Of a stretch of DNA of 64,000 nt, positions 53,334 through 60,872 are shown piece after piece. Position 1 is the stretch's first letter, and every line of letters starts with the position of its first letter. The notes under the pieces are model-generated. The model saw only the letters and a list, made by a program, of their open reading frames with translations, did no database searches and was not told the DNA's origin. The position numbers and the translations under genes are program-made. The DNA is from Marmoricola endophyticus (GTDB taxonomy: Bacteria > Actinomycetota > Actinomycetes > Propionibacteriales > Nocardioidaceae). The stretch lies in contig NZ_BMKQ01000001.1 in assembly GCF_014644415.1 (NCBI RefSeq), forward strand, positions 3,051,217-3,115,216, given 5' to 3'.

Positions 53334-54458
53334 TCATGCGCTGTCGCGACGGCGCTCGCTGGCTCGCCCGACGCCCTGGTGGGTGGGCCGCTCCGGCCAC
53401 GCCTCGAGCAGCTCGGGCGCGGCGAGCGCGCGGGGCACCTCGCTCAGGGCACCGGGCGCCGGGAGCTCCTCGTCGGTGACACCGCTCGACGCGAGCTCGC
53501 GTGCGGTGACCAGCACCCGCGACTCCAGCGAGCCGACCGCCTTGTTGTACGCCTCGACCGAACCCTTCAAGGAGCGGCCGAGCTTGTCCAGGTGCTCACC
53601 CATCGTCGAGAGCCGACCGTGCAGCTCACGGCCCAGCCGCCAGACCTGCATGGTCTCCTCGGTCAGCCGCTCGTGCGTCCACCCCATGGCCACGGTGCGC
53701 AGCAGCGCGATCAGCGTCGTGGGTGTCGCGATCACGACCTGCCGCTCGGCGGCCCAGTCGATGAGGTCGGGCGCGGCCTCGAGCGCCGCGGACAGGAACG
53801 ACTCACCGGGCACGAACAGCACCACGAACTCGGGGGAGGAGCTCGCGCCGCGCCAGTAGCCCTTGCCCGCCAGCGCGGCAGCGTGCGCCTTGAGCTGTCG
53901 CGCGTGACGGCCCAGGTGGGCGGCGTACGACTCGGGGTCCTCGGCCGCGGTCGCGTCCAGGAACGCGTCGAGCGGCACCTTCGCGTCGACCAGCACGCAC
54001 CGGCCGCCCGCCAGGTGCACCACCAGGTCGGGGATGGTCGTCTGGTCGGCCCCGCCGTCGGTGCGCACCGCGCGGGACTGCTCCTCGAAGTCGCAGCGGT
54101 CCACCAGGCCGGCCAGCTCGACCGCCCGGCGCAGGTGCATCTCACCCCAACGGCCGCGGACCTGCGGCTTGCGCAGCGCGGTCGACAGCGACCCCGTCTC
54201 GCGGCGCAGCAGGTCGGTCGAGTGGCGCACGTCCTCGACCTGCTGGCGCAGCTGGCTCTGCCACGACACGCCTTGGTGGGCGAGCTGGCGCAGCTGCGCG
54301 TCGAGCCGGTCGAGGCCGGCGACGACCTCGGCGTGCTCGACGGCCTCGTCGGCCGCGCCCTGGACCCGCTCGGGACGGGCGGCGGCCCACAGCCGGCCCA
54401 CGAGCACGCCGAGGCCGAGGCCGAGCGCGAGCACCAGGAGAAGGGGAAGGGTCTGCAT
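53334..54458 (-). CDS. rmuC: RmuC family DNA recombination protein
   Basis: 374 residues. N-terminal membrane helix at 4-22 (LPLLLVLALGLGLGVLVGRL), a coiled coil at about 40-95, then the RmuC nuclease-like domain: VRGRWGEMHLRRAVELAGLVDRCDF near 101, IPDLVVHLAGGRCVLVDAKVPLDAFLDA near 145, and EFVVLFVPGESFLSAALE near 208. RmuC limits inversions at short repeats, which is of interest in a repeat-rich chromosome. ATG at 54458; an upstream in-frame start at 54587 overlaps the divergent gene. Confidence 0.93.
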   Translation of the reverse strand: MQTLPLLLVLALGLGLGVLVGRLWAAARPERVQGAADEAVEHAEVVAGLDRLDAQLRQLAHQGVSWQSQLRQQVEDVRHSTDLLRRETGSLSTALRKPQVRGRWGEMHLRRAVELAGLVDRCDFEEQSRAVRTDGGADQTTIPDLVVHLAGGRCVLVDAKVPLDAFLDATAAEDPESYAAHLGRHARQLKAHAAALAGKGYWRGASSSPEFVVLFVPGESFLSAALEAAPDLIDWAAERQVVIATPTTLIALLRTVAMGWTHERLTEETMQVWRLGRELHGRLSTMGEHLDKLGRSLKGSVEAYNKAVGSLESRVLVTARELASSGVTDEELPAPGALSEVPRALAAPELLEAWPERPTHQGVGRASERRRDSA

Positions 54459-54516
54459 GGCTCCCACTGTGGACGGCGCCGCCGACAGTTCGGCCGACGT
54501 GCGCCACCATCTCCGG

Positions 54517-55227
54517 GTGAGTCGCCTGTCTGCGCTGTCCACCGAGCGGGTCCACCTGCCCCTGATGCTCGTGCTGACCTTCTCCACCGGCGTGGTGGAC
54601 GCCGTCGGCTACCTCGGCCTGGACCGGGTCTTCACCGGCAACATGACCGGCAACGTCGTCGTGCTCGGCATGGCGCTCGCCGGCGGCGCGGACCTGCCCG
54701 TGCTGGGCCCGCTGCTCGCGCTGGGCGGCTTCGTCCTCGGTGCAGCCCTCGGTGGCAGGGTGCTCGAGCGGGCCGCGCACGTCTGGTCGTGGCTGACCAC
54801 GCTGCTCCTGGCGGTCGTCGGGCTGGTGGTGCTGGCGCTCGGCGTGGTCGCGCTCGCGGTCGGCGAGCCCGGCGACACGCTGCGCCTCGCCATCACCACC
54901 CTCCTCGGTGCCGCGATGGGCCTGCAGGCGGCGACGGCCCGGGTGGTCGCGGTCAAGGACGTCACGACCGTGGTCGTCACCTCGACGCTGACCGGCCTCG
55001 CCGCCGACTCGGTGCTCGGGTCCGGCAAAGGGGGCGGTACCGGTCGCCGGCTCGCAGCCGTCGTCCTCATCATCCTCGGCGCGCTCGTCGGCGGCCTGCT
55101 CGTGCAGCTGCACCTGGGCGCGGGGCTGCTGCTCGCCGGGGTGCTGGTGCTGCTCGTCGCCGGCACAGGCGGCCTGCACGCGCGTGCCCGGAAGGGAGAA
55201 GGCTCGGACCAGGTCAGCGCGCGGTGA
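54517..55227 (+). CDS. YoaK/DUF1275 family membrane protein
   Basis: 236 residues, six predicted helices. The family signature LTFSTGVVDAVGYLGLDRVFTGNMTGNVVVLGMAL is at residues 20-54, and a second conserved site ITTLLGAAMGLQAATARVVAVKDVTTVVVTSTLTGLAAD near 128-166. Function unknown. GTG at 54517, divergent from rmuC by 58 bp. The end overlaps the convergent amidase gene by 14 bp. Confidence 0.88.
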   Translation: MSRLSALSTERVHLPLMLVLTFSTGVVDAVGYLGLDRVFTGNMTGNVVVLGMALAGGADLPVLGPLLALGGFVLGAALGGRVLERAAHVWSWLTTLLLAVVGLVVLALGVVALAVGEPGDTLRLAITTLLGAAMGLQAATARVVAVKDVTTVVVTSTLTGLAADSVLGSGKGGGTGRRLAAVVLIILGALVGGLLVQLHLGAGLLLAGVLVLLVAGTGGLHARARKGEGSDQVSAR

Positions 55228-56758
55228 GACGCTCGGCGAGCGAGAGCAGGTCGCGGTCCCGACCGGGTGCGGCGACGAGGCACGCCCCGCACGGCAGGCC
55301 GTCGGAGGTGCGGAGCGGGACGCTCAGCGCAGGCATCCCGGCGATGCCCGCGGGACAGACCAGCCGGAAGGTCGCCCGGCGAACCCGCTGGGTGCTCGCG
55401 GCCAGGTCGGGGCCGATCGGCGGAGCGACGCTCGAGGCGCTCGGGATCACCAGCACCCGGTCGCCGACCAGCCCGCGGACCACCTCGGCCGCACCGGCGA
55501 GGATCGTCTCCGCCCGCACACGGTCGTCCTCGGTGACGCCGGCACCGTGAGCGAAGCGCGCGCGTACGTCGGCGCCCAGCACGTCGAGGCGCCCGCGCAG
55601 CCAGTCACCGTGCGCGGCCCAGGCCTGGTGGGCCTGGAGGTCGCCGTACGACGCCGGCCACTGCGACCACGACGAGACGTCGTGGTCCTCGGTGCGCGCC
55701 CCTCGCTCGTACGCCCACGTCCGTACCGCTGCCGCCACGTCGTCGTCGGCCAGGCGGAGCAGGGCGGGTACGACAACCAGCTGGTCGGTGCCGCCGGGTC
55801 CCGGGTCGCTGTCGAGCAGCACGTCGCCGACCGCACGGAGCAGGTCGGCCGTCCTTGTCATCCAGCCCACGGTGTCGAAGCGCTCGGCCAGTGGCAGCAG
55901 GCCGGTGCGGTCGACGCAGTCGTGCGTGGTGCGCAGCCCGAACAGTCCCTGGTAGGCCGCCGGGACCCGGATCGAGCCGGCGGTGTCGGTGCCGAGCCCG
56001 ATGCTGGCCTGGCCCAGCGACACCGCGCTCGCCGAGCCGTTGCTGGACCCTCCGGGCACACGGTACGGCGCGCGAGGGTTCGGCGGTGTGCCGTAGTGCG
56101 CGTTGGTGCCGGCCAGGGAGTACGCCAGCTCGTCGGTGCGGGTGATGCCGGTCAGGTCGGCACCCGCGTCGAGCAGGGCCTGGACGACGGGCGACGTCTC
56201 CTGCTCGACGGCCGCCTCGGCCAGCCAGGCGGGATTCCCGGCACCGCGCCGGTGGCCCGCCACGGCGTACAGGTCCTTGACGGCGAGCTTCTCACCGAGC
56301 AGCGGCCCGGCGCCCGATCCCGGCACCAGCGGGTCCCCGACGACGCGCCAGACCCGGGTGTCGAGCGCCTGCGGCGGCGTCGACACGTGGGCCGCCGTGA
56401 TCACCCAGGCCCGCCGGCCGGTGACGTCGACCGTGCGCGCCCACAGCTGGGTCTGCTGGCCACGCCCGCCGTCACGATTCTCGGTCACGGCGACCACCAG
56501 CGCGTGGTCGGCGTCGATCACCTGCACGTGGGTCTGCACCAGCGTGCGCGGACGGGCGCCGCCTCGTGAGCGCCGGAAGTCCGCGATCGCCTCGCTGCCC
56601 ACCAGCAACCCGTCCCCGTCGCCCCGCAAGGTCGTCGGTCCCGGCGCGAAGAGCCGCTCGAGAGCGGCCAGGTCGTCGGCCATCAGCGCGCGCTCGTACT
56701 CCCTGAAGGCCGCCGCGAGCTCCGGCGGTACGGGCGGAGGCGCGCTCCACGGACTCAT
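55214..56758 (-). CDS. AtzH-like domain fused to an amidase (AtzE/GatA-like)
   Basis: 514 residues. Residues 1-127 form an AtzH-like/DUF3225 cone fold (ELAAAFREYERALMADDLAALERLF, then WARTVDVTGRRAWVITAAHVS). The rest is an amidase-signature enzyme with catalytic Lys161 (KLAVKDLY), cis-Ser238 in PGGSSNGSA and nucleophile Ser262 in GTDTAGSIRVPA, with the classical 24-residue Ser-Ser spacing. AtzE and AtzH act in succession in cyanuric acid breakdown; here both folds are in one chain in H-E order. Whether it acts on carboxybiuret or another urea-like amide is unknown. No atzD, atzF or atzG nearby. Confidence 0.88.
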   Translation of the reverse strand: MSPWSAPPPVPPELAAAFREYERALMADDLAALERLFAPGPTTLRGDGDGLLVGSEAIADFRRSRGGARPRTLVQTHVQVIDADHALVVAVTENRDGGRGQQTQLWARTVDVTGRRAWVITAAHVSTPPQALDTRVWRVVGDPLVPGSGAGPLLGEKLAVKDLYAVAGHRRGAGNPAWLAEAAVEQETSPVVQALLDAGADLTGITRTDELAYSLAGTNAHYGTPPNPRAPYRVPGGSSNGSASAVSLGQASIGLGTDTAGSIRVPAAYQGLFGLRTTHDCVDRTGLLPLAERFDTVGWMTRTADLLRAVGDVLLDSDPGPGGTDQLVVVPALLRLADDDVAAAVRTWAYERGARTEDHDVSSWSQWPASYGDLQAHQAWAAHGDWLRGRLDVLGADVRARFAHGAGVTEDDRVRAETILAGAAEVVRGLVGDRVLVIPSASSVAPPIGPDLAASTQRVRRATFRLVCPAGIAGMPALSVPLRTSDGLPCGACLVAAPGRDRDLLSLAERLTAR

Positions 56759-56796
56759 CGCTGGACCCTACGCCGGACGCACGGTCGTGCCTCGAC

Positions 56797-57585
56797 TCAG
56801 CCGAGGTCCACGATCACCGGCGCGTGGTCGCTGGCGCCCTTGCCTGCCCGCTCCTCGCGGTCGATCTCCGCGCCGAGGACGCGCTCGGCGAGAGCGGGGG
56901 AGCCGAGCAGGAAGTCGATGCGCATGCCTCGGTTCCGCTCGAAGCGCTGCCGGTAGTAGTCCCAGTACGTGTAGACCTCCGGCCCCGGCGTGAACGGCCG
57001 CGCCAGGTCGGACCACCCGTCGTCGAGGAAGGCCTGGAACGCCGCGCGCTCGGGCGGGGTGACGTGGGTGTCCTTGGCGAAGGCGGCGATGTCGTAGACG
57101 TCCTCGTCGCGCGGGGCGATGTTCCAGTCGCCGACCAGCGCGGTGGGCTCGCCGACCCAGGCCGAGGCTGCGGCGCGCAGGCGGGCCAGCCAGTCCAGCT
57201 TGTAGACGTAGTGCGGGTCGTCGACCTTGCGGCCGTTGGGGACGTACAGCGACCAGACGCGTACGCCGCCGCACGTCGCGCCGATCGCGCGCGCCTCCGC
57301 CTTCGGCTCCGGGTCACCGAAGCCGGGCATGTCCGGGAAGCCGACCTCGACGTCCTCGATCCCGACCCGGCTGATGATCGCCACGCCGTTCCACTGGTCG
57401 TACCCGACCGCGGCGACGTCGTACCCCGCGGACTGCAGGCCCATCAGCGGCAGCTGCTCCTCGCGCGCCTTCGTCTCCTGCACGGCGAGCACGTCGATCG
57501 CGTGCCGCTCGAGGAAGGCCTCGACGCGGTCGATGCGGGAGCGGATCGAGTTGACGTTCCAGGTCGCGAGGCGCACGGACGCCAC
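56797..57585 (-). CDS. xth: exodeoxyribonuclease III (AP endonuclease)
   Basis: Cuts abasic sites and removes 3' blocks in base excision repair. 262 residues. ATWNVNSIRSRIDR near 8, VLAVQETKAREEQLP near 34 (metal Glu), SLYVPNGRKVDDPHYVYK near 112, VGDWNIAPRDEDVY near 148 (Asp and Asn), RNRGMRIDFLL near 213 and ASDHAPVIVDL at the end (catalytic Asp-His). GTG at 57585 or 57576 both fit. Divergent from the phosphatidylcholine-synthase-like gene 49 bp away. Confidence 0.94.
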   Translation of the reverse strand: MASVRLATWNVNSIRSRIDRVEAFLERHAIDVLAVQETKAREEQLPLMGLQSAGYDVAAVGYDQWNGVAIISRVGIEDVEVGFPDMPGFGDPEPKAEARAIGATCGGVRVWSLYVPNGRKVDDPHYVYKLDWLARLRAAASAWVGEPTALVGDWNIAPRDEDVYDIAAFAKDTHVTPPERAAFQAFLDDGWSDLARPFTPGPEVYTYWDYYRQRFERNRGMRIDFLLGSPALAERVLGAEIDREERAGKGASDHAPVIVDLG

Positions 57586-57634
57586 GATACGAATCACCCG
57601 AACGGGGGCGGTCACGGCGTATACCGTTCGCCCG

Positions 57635-58408
57635 GTGACTCTCGGAGCCTCCACGGCCGCCCCCAGCGCTGTGCCCAGCCCGGGCCGGCGCCTCGCGGCA
57701 GGCTCGGTCCACACCTACACCGCGATCGGCGCCGTGCTGGCGCTGCTGATGGTGCACCTGTCGTACCGCGGCGAGGTCTCGGCCGTGCTGTGGCTGTTCC
57801 TGGCCGCGATCTTCATCGACGGCACCGACGGCTTCCTCGCCCGCCGCCTGCGGGTCAAGGAGGTGATGCCCGGCTTCGACGGTGCGCTGCTGGACAACAT
57901 CATCGACTTCATGACCTACGCCCTGGCGCCGATGGTGCTGCTGTGGGCCAGCGGGGCGCTGCCGGGCGGCGTCTGGGGCGGGTTCTGGGCGGCGCTCCCG
58001 GTGCTGGCATCCTGCTACCAGTTCTGCCAGACCGACGCGAAGGCCGTCGGCGAGGACCACTTCTTCAAGGGGTTCCCGTCGTACTGGAACTCGGTCGCCT
58101 TCTACGCCATCGCCGGCAGCTTCAGCCCGACCGTGACCGCCGTCGTCATCGCGGTGTGCACCGCGCTGGTGTTCGTGCCGGTGAAGTACGTCTACACGAC
58201 GCGCACGAGGAAGCTGTTCACGGTGACGATGGCGCTGGCCGCGCTGTGGATGGTCGCGTACGCCGTCGTCGTGGCCCAGCTCTCGGACCCGCCCCTGTGG
58301 CTGCTCTACGCGTCGCTGGCCTACCCGGTGTACTACGTCGTGCTCAGCCTGTGGCTGACGTACCTCACCAGCCGCCGCACGCACGTGGCGGCGCCGGTCG
58401 CCGCCTGA
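57635..58408 (+). CDS. phosphatidylcholine synthase-like CDP-alcohol phosphatidyltransferase
   Basis: 257 residues, about eight predicted helices. The modified CDP-alcohol motif DG-x2-AR-x12-G-x3-D-x3-D is complete: Asp65-Gly66, Ala69-Arg70, Gly83, Asp87, Asp91. The x12 spacing is characteristic of bacterial phosphatidylcholine synthase (Pcs), which joins CDP-diacylglycerol with choline, rather than the x8 spacing of other family members. GYPSYWNS-type central sequence (KGFPSYWNSVAFY near 144) also fits Pcs. If real, the membrane would contain phosphatidylcholine made from imported choline. No choline transporter in the window. GTG at 57635. Confidence 0.85.
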   Translation: MTLGASTAAPSAVPSPGRRLAAGSVHTYTAIGAVLALLMVHLSYRGEVSAVLWLFLAAIFIDGTDGFLARRLRVKEVMPGFDGALLDNIIDFMTYALAPMVLLWASGALPGGVWGGFWAALPVLASCYQFCQTDAKAVGEDHFFKGFPSYWNSVAFYAIAGSFSPTVTAVVIAVCTALVFVPVKYVYTTRTRKLFTVTMALAALWMVAYAVVVAQLSDPPLWLLYASLAYPVYYVVLSLWLTYLTSRRTHVAAPVAA

Positions 58409-58411
58409 GCC

Positions 58412-59341
58412 CTACCGACGGACCGCGTCCGAGGCCTCGGTCAGCCGCGCGGTCTCCTCTGCGCTGAGCGCCAGGTCGGGGACGGCGAGCAGCGACGGCA
58501 GCTGCGAGACCCTGCTGACGCTCGCGATCGGGGCGGTGACGCCGTCGCGACCGAGCAGCCAGGCCAGGGCGACCGTGCCCGGCTCGGCGTCGTGGGCCTG
58601 CGCGACCTCCTCGACGACGCGCACCACGTCGAACGCCTCGGGCGAGGCGTACCCCTCGGCGATGCCGCCGCGGCGCGAGTCGGCGGCCTGCTTGATGTCC
58701 TCGACTGAGTCGTACTTGCCGGTGAGCAGGCCGCTGGCCAGGCCCCAGTACGGCAGCACGGCCAGCCCGGCCTCCGTGGCAATGGCCTGCCGGCGGTCCT
58801 CGTACGACGTCCGCCGCAGCAGGCTGTACTCCGGCTGCAGCGCGACCGGCTTGCGGAACCCCTCGCGCTCGGCGATCTCGAGCCACTCCAGGATCCGGTC
58901 GGGGGAGTAGTTGGAGATGCCCAGCTCGCCGACGCTCCCCGCCTGCACGAGCTCCTCGAAGGTGGCCAGGGTCTCCGCCAGCGGGGTGTCCTCGTCGTCG
59001 TAGTGCGCCCAGAGCAGGTCGATCCGGTCGGTGCGCAGCCGCTCCAGCGACTCCCCGACGGCGGTGCGGACGGTCTCGGGCCGCAGGTTCCTCCGGTCGG
59101 ACTTGCGCCCGACCTTGGTCGCGAGCAGCACGTCGTCGCGGCGTCCGGACCTCTCGAACCAGGACCCGAGGATCGACTCCGACGCGCCGTCGCCGTAGGA
59201 GTCGGCGGTGTCGATCACCTGACCGCCGCCCTCGACGAACGCGTCGAGGACCTCGTGGGAGGTGGCCTCGTCGCTGGTCCAGCCGAAGGGGTTCGCGCCG
59301 AGCGCGAGCGGGAAGACGTCCGTGGAGCCGATGCGAGTCAT
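58412..59341 (-). CDS. aldo/keto reductase
   Basis: 309 residues. Tetrad: Asp and Tyr in VIDTADSYGDG near 44, Lys in LLATKVGRK near 72, His in LLWAHYDDE near 110; LALGANPFGWT at the start is the variant seen in the YghZ/tas-like group. Substrate unknown. ATG at 59341. It ends 4 bp from the convergent Pcs-like gene. Confidence 0.92.
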   Translation of the reverse strand: MTRIGSTDVFPLALGANPFGWTSDEATSHEVLDAFVEGGGQVIDTADSYGDGASESILGSWFERSGRRDDVLLATKVGRKSDRRNLRPETVRTAVGESLERLRTDRIDLLWAHYDDEDTPLAETLATFEELVQAGSVGELGISNYSPDRILEWLEIAEREGFRKPVALQPEYSLLRRTSYEDRRQAIATEAGLAVLPYWGLASGLLTGKYDSVEDIKQAADSRRGGIAEGYASPEAFDVVRVVEEVAQAHDAEPGTVALAWLLGRDGVTAPIASVSRVSQLPSLLAVPDLALSAEETARLTEASDAVRR

Positions 59342-59383
59342 AGCCGGCCCAACGGGCCGCGGGCGCGGGATCTTCCTCACCTC

Positions 59384-59453
59384 GGTGGTCGAGCCCGACC
59401 GAGCGCCAGCGAGGCGGTGTCCTGAGCCTGTCGAAGGGGAGGACGTCGAGACT
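59384..59453 (+). repeat. dispersed repeat family A, copy 4 (with insertion)
   Basis: Begins GGTGGTCGAGCCCGACCGAG, then GCGCCAGCGAGG, followed by about 25 extra bases including CCTGAGCCTGTCGAAGGGG, and ends GAGGACGTCGAGAC. It lies in the promoter region between the aldo/keto reductase gene and the DksA-like gene. Confidence 0.82.
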
Positions 59454-59474
59454 CCCCTCGGGCACACTGTCGCG

Positions 59475-59816
59475 ATGGACACCGACCAGGCCGCCCGGGA
59501 GCTGCGGGCCAAGCTCGCGGAGATCGACGAGAAGGCCGCGGTGATGACCGCGCCGCCGGACCAGGCGGCGAACATCTCCTTCGGCAAGCGGGTCGGTGAC
59601 GGCACGCAGATGGCGGTCGACCGGATGGCGCAGGTCGGTGTCCACGACAAGCTGCTGCGCACCCGCGAGGACGTGCTGCGGGCGCTGGCGAAGATCGAGG
59701 AGGGGACGTACGGCCGGTGCGACGTGTGCGGCGAGCTGATCCCCGAGGCCCGCATGGAGGCGCTGCCCTGGGCCGTGCTCTGCGTGAAGGACGCCGCCGG
59801 CGCTGGTGGACGATGA
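59475..59816 (+). CDS. DksA/TraR-type C4 zinc finger protein (three-Cys variant)
   Basis: 113 residues. N-terminal helix pair (residues 5-75), then GTYGRCDVCGELIPEARMEALPWAVLC near 78-103. The zinc knuckle has Cys82, Cys85 and Cys103, but Asp106 replaces the expected fourth Cys. DksA relatives bind the RNA polymerase secondary channel; the Asp-x-x-Asp tip typical of E. coli DksA is not clearly present. Related actinobacterial proteins respond to stress and ppGpp-like signals; function here is open. ATG at 59475. Confidence 0.82.
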   Translation: MDTDQAARELRAKLAEIDEKAAVMTAPPDQAANISFGKRVGDGTQMAVDRMAQVGVHDKLLRTREDVLRALAKIEEGTYGRCDVCGELIPEARMEALPWAVLCVKDAAGAGGR

Positions 59817-59873
59817 GCAGCGACGAGCGAGCAGCAGCGGCGCCGATCGGCCTGGGGCGTGCGGCGGTGCGGT

Positions 59874-59966
59874 GGTCTCGACGCGCTCGCTGGCGCTCGC
59901 TGCTCGACCACCTACCGATAGGTGGTCGAGCCTGACCGAGCGCCGGCGAGGGAGGAGGTCGAGACC
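59874..59966. repeat. dispersed repeat family A, copy 5 (inverted doublet)
   Basis: Two family A copies head to head. The inner arms GCTCGACCACCTA (59902-59914) and 59919-59931 form a perfect 13-bp stem with the 4-nt loop CCGA; the outer arms GGTCTCGAC (59874) and GTCGAGACC (59958) are perfect as well. Position between convergent gene ends suggests it may also end transcription. Confidence 0.9.
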
Positions 59967-59996
59967 CGGCGAGGGGCTCGGGGCCGGGACCTGCGG

Positions 59997-60851
59997 TCAG
60001 CGGCTGGCGAAGACTCCGTCGGGGAAGGCGCCGTTGCCCAGCGCGGTCCGCACCAGCGGGGCGCCGAGCTCGGCGAGGCGCGTCGTCCCCTCGTCGCCGA
60101 GGGCCTCCCACGGTGCGTCGCCGAGGCGGTTCGTCGTCGCCTCGACGTCCTTGCGCAGCGCCTGCCCGGCGTCGCTCAGGCCCCCGTCTGTGCTCATCAG
60201 GCCGCGCTCGGCCAGCCCGTCGACCGCCGCCTGCCAGTCCTCGGCGGAGTAGCCGCGCGTCTTCTGCGCGGCCCCGACGGTGAACCCCTTGCCGGTCGCG
60301 GTGTGCGTGACCAGCGCCTCGGCGCCGGAGAGGTCAGCCGCGACGAGGGCGGCGATGTGACCGTCTCCGCGGTGCTCGCGGAGCAGCGTCAGGGCGTGCC
60401 AGAGCCTGAGGTGCGGCTCGGTGGGCCAGTCGAGGTCGGCGTGGGCGGCGTACAGCGGGCGTCCCTCGGGCGTGCACGCCTGCGCCGCGGTACGAGCCAG
60501 CTCCGCGGCCTCCGCCACCTCCGGCGAGGCGACGAGGTCGTCGCCGAGCAGTCGCCGGTACGTCGTGTCGATCCCGCGGTAGCGCGCCGCCACGACCTTC
60601 TCCGGCGTGGTGCTCTCCCAGCACGCCGGCACGACGTGCGCGACCAGGGAGGGCGCGAAGTTGTAGAACGTCGCGGTGATCGTGCCCGGCCCGACCGCGC
60701 CCATCGCCGCGGCGCGACCGGCGAAGTACACCCCGCGACCCTTCGGCACGCCCGCCTCCATGATCGCCGCGTCGACATCGGGGGAGAAGTAGCACAGGGC
60801 GTGCAGCGGCTCGAGGGAGCGGGCGGTACGCCCGGAGGTGGAGGGATCCAT
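59997..60851 (-). CDS. SCO6745-like hypothetical protein
   Basis: 284 residues, all-alpha, no membrane segment. TARSLEPLHALCYFSPDV near 9, GVYFAGRAAAMGAVGPGTITATFYNFAPSLVAHVVP near 40 and LRLWHALTLLREHRGDGHIAALVAADLSGAEALVTHTATG near 145 match, by memory, the actinobacterial family named after Streptomyces SCO6745. The C-terminal third resembles a winged-helix (WQAAVDGLAERGLMSTDGGLSDAGQALRKDVE), suggesting DNA or protein binding. Function unknown. 21 bp from the divergent helicase start. Confidence 0.75.
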   Translation of the reverse strand: MDPSTSGRTARSLEPLHALCYFSPDVDAAIMEAGVPKGRGVYFAGRAAAMGAVGPGTITATFYNFAPSLVAHVVPACWESTTPEKVVAARYRGIDTTYRRLLGDDLVASPEVAEAAELARTAAQACTPEGRPLYAAHADLDWPTEPHLRLWHALTLLREHRGDGHIAALVAADLSGAEALVTHTATGKGFTVGAAQKTRGYSAEDWQAAVDGLAERGLMSTDGGLSDAGQALRKDVEATTNRLGDAPWEALGDEGTTRLAELGAPLVRTALGNGAFPDGVFASR

Positions 60852-60872
60852 GTGTCCTTCCTACCTGACACG

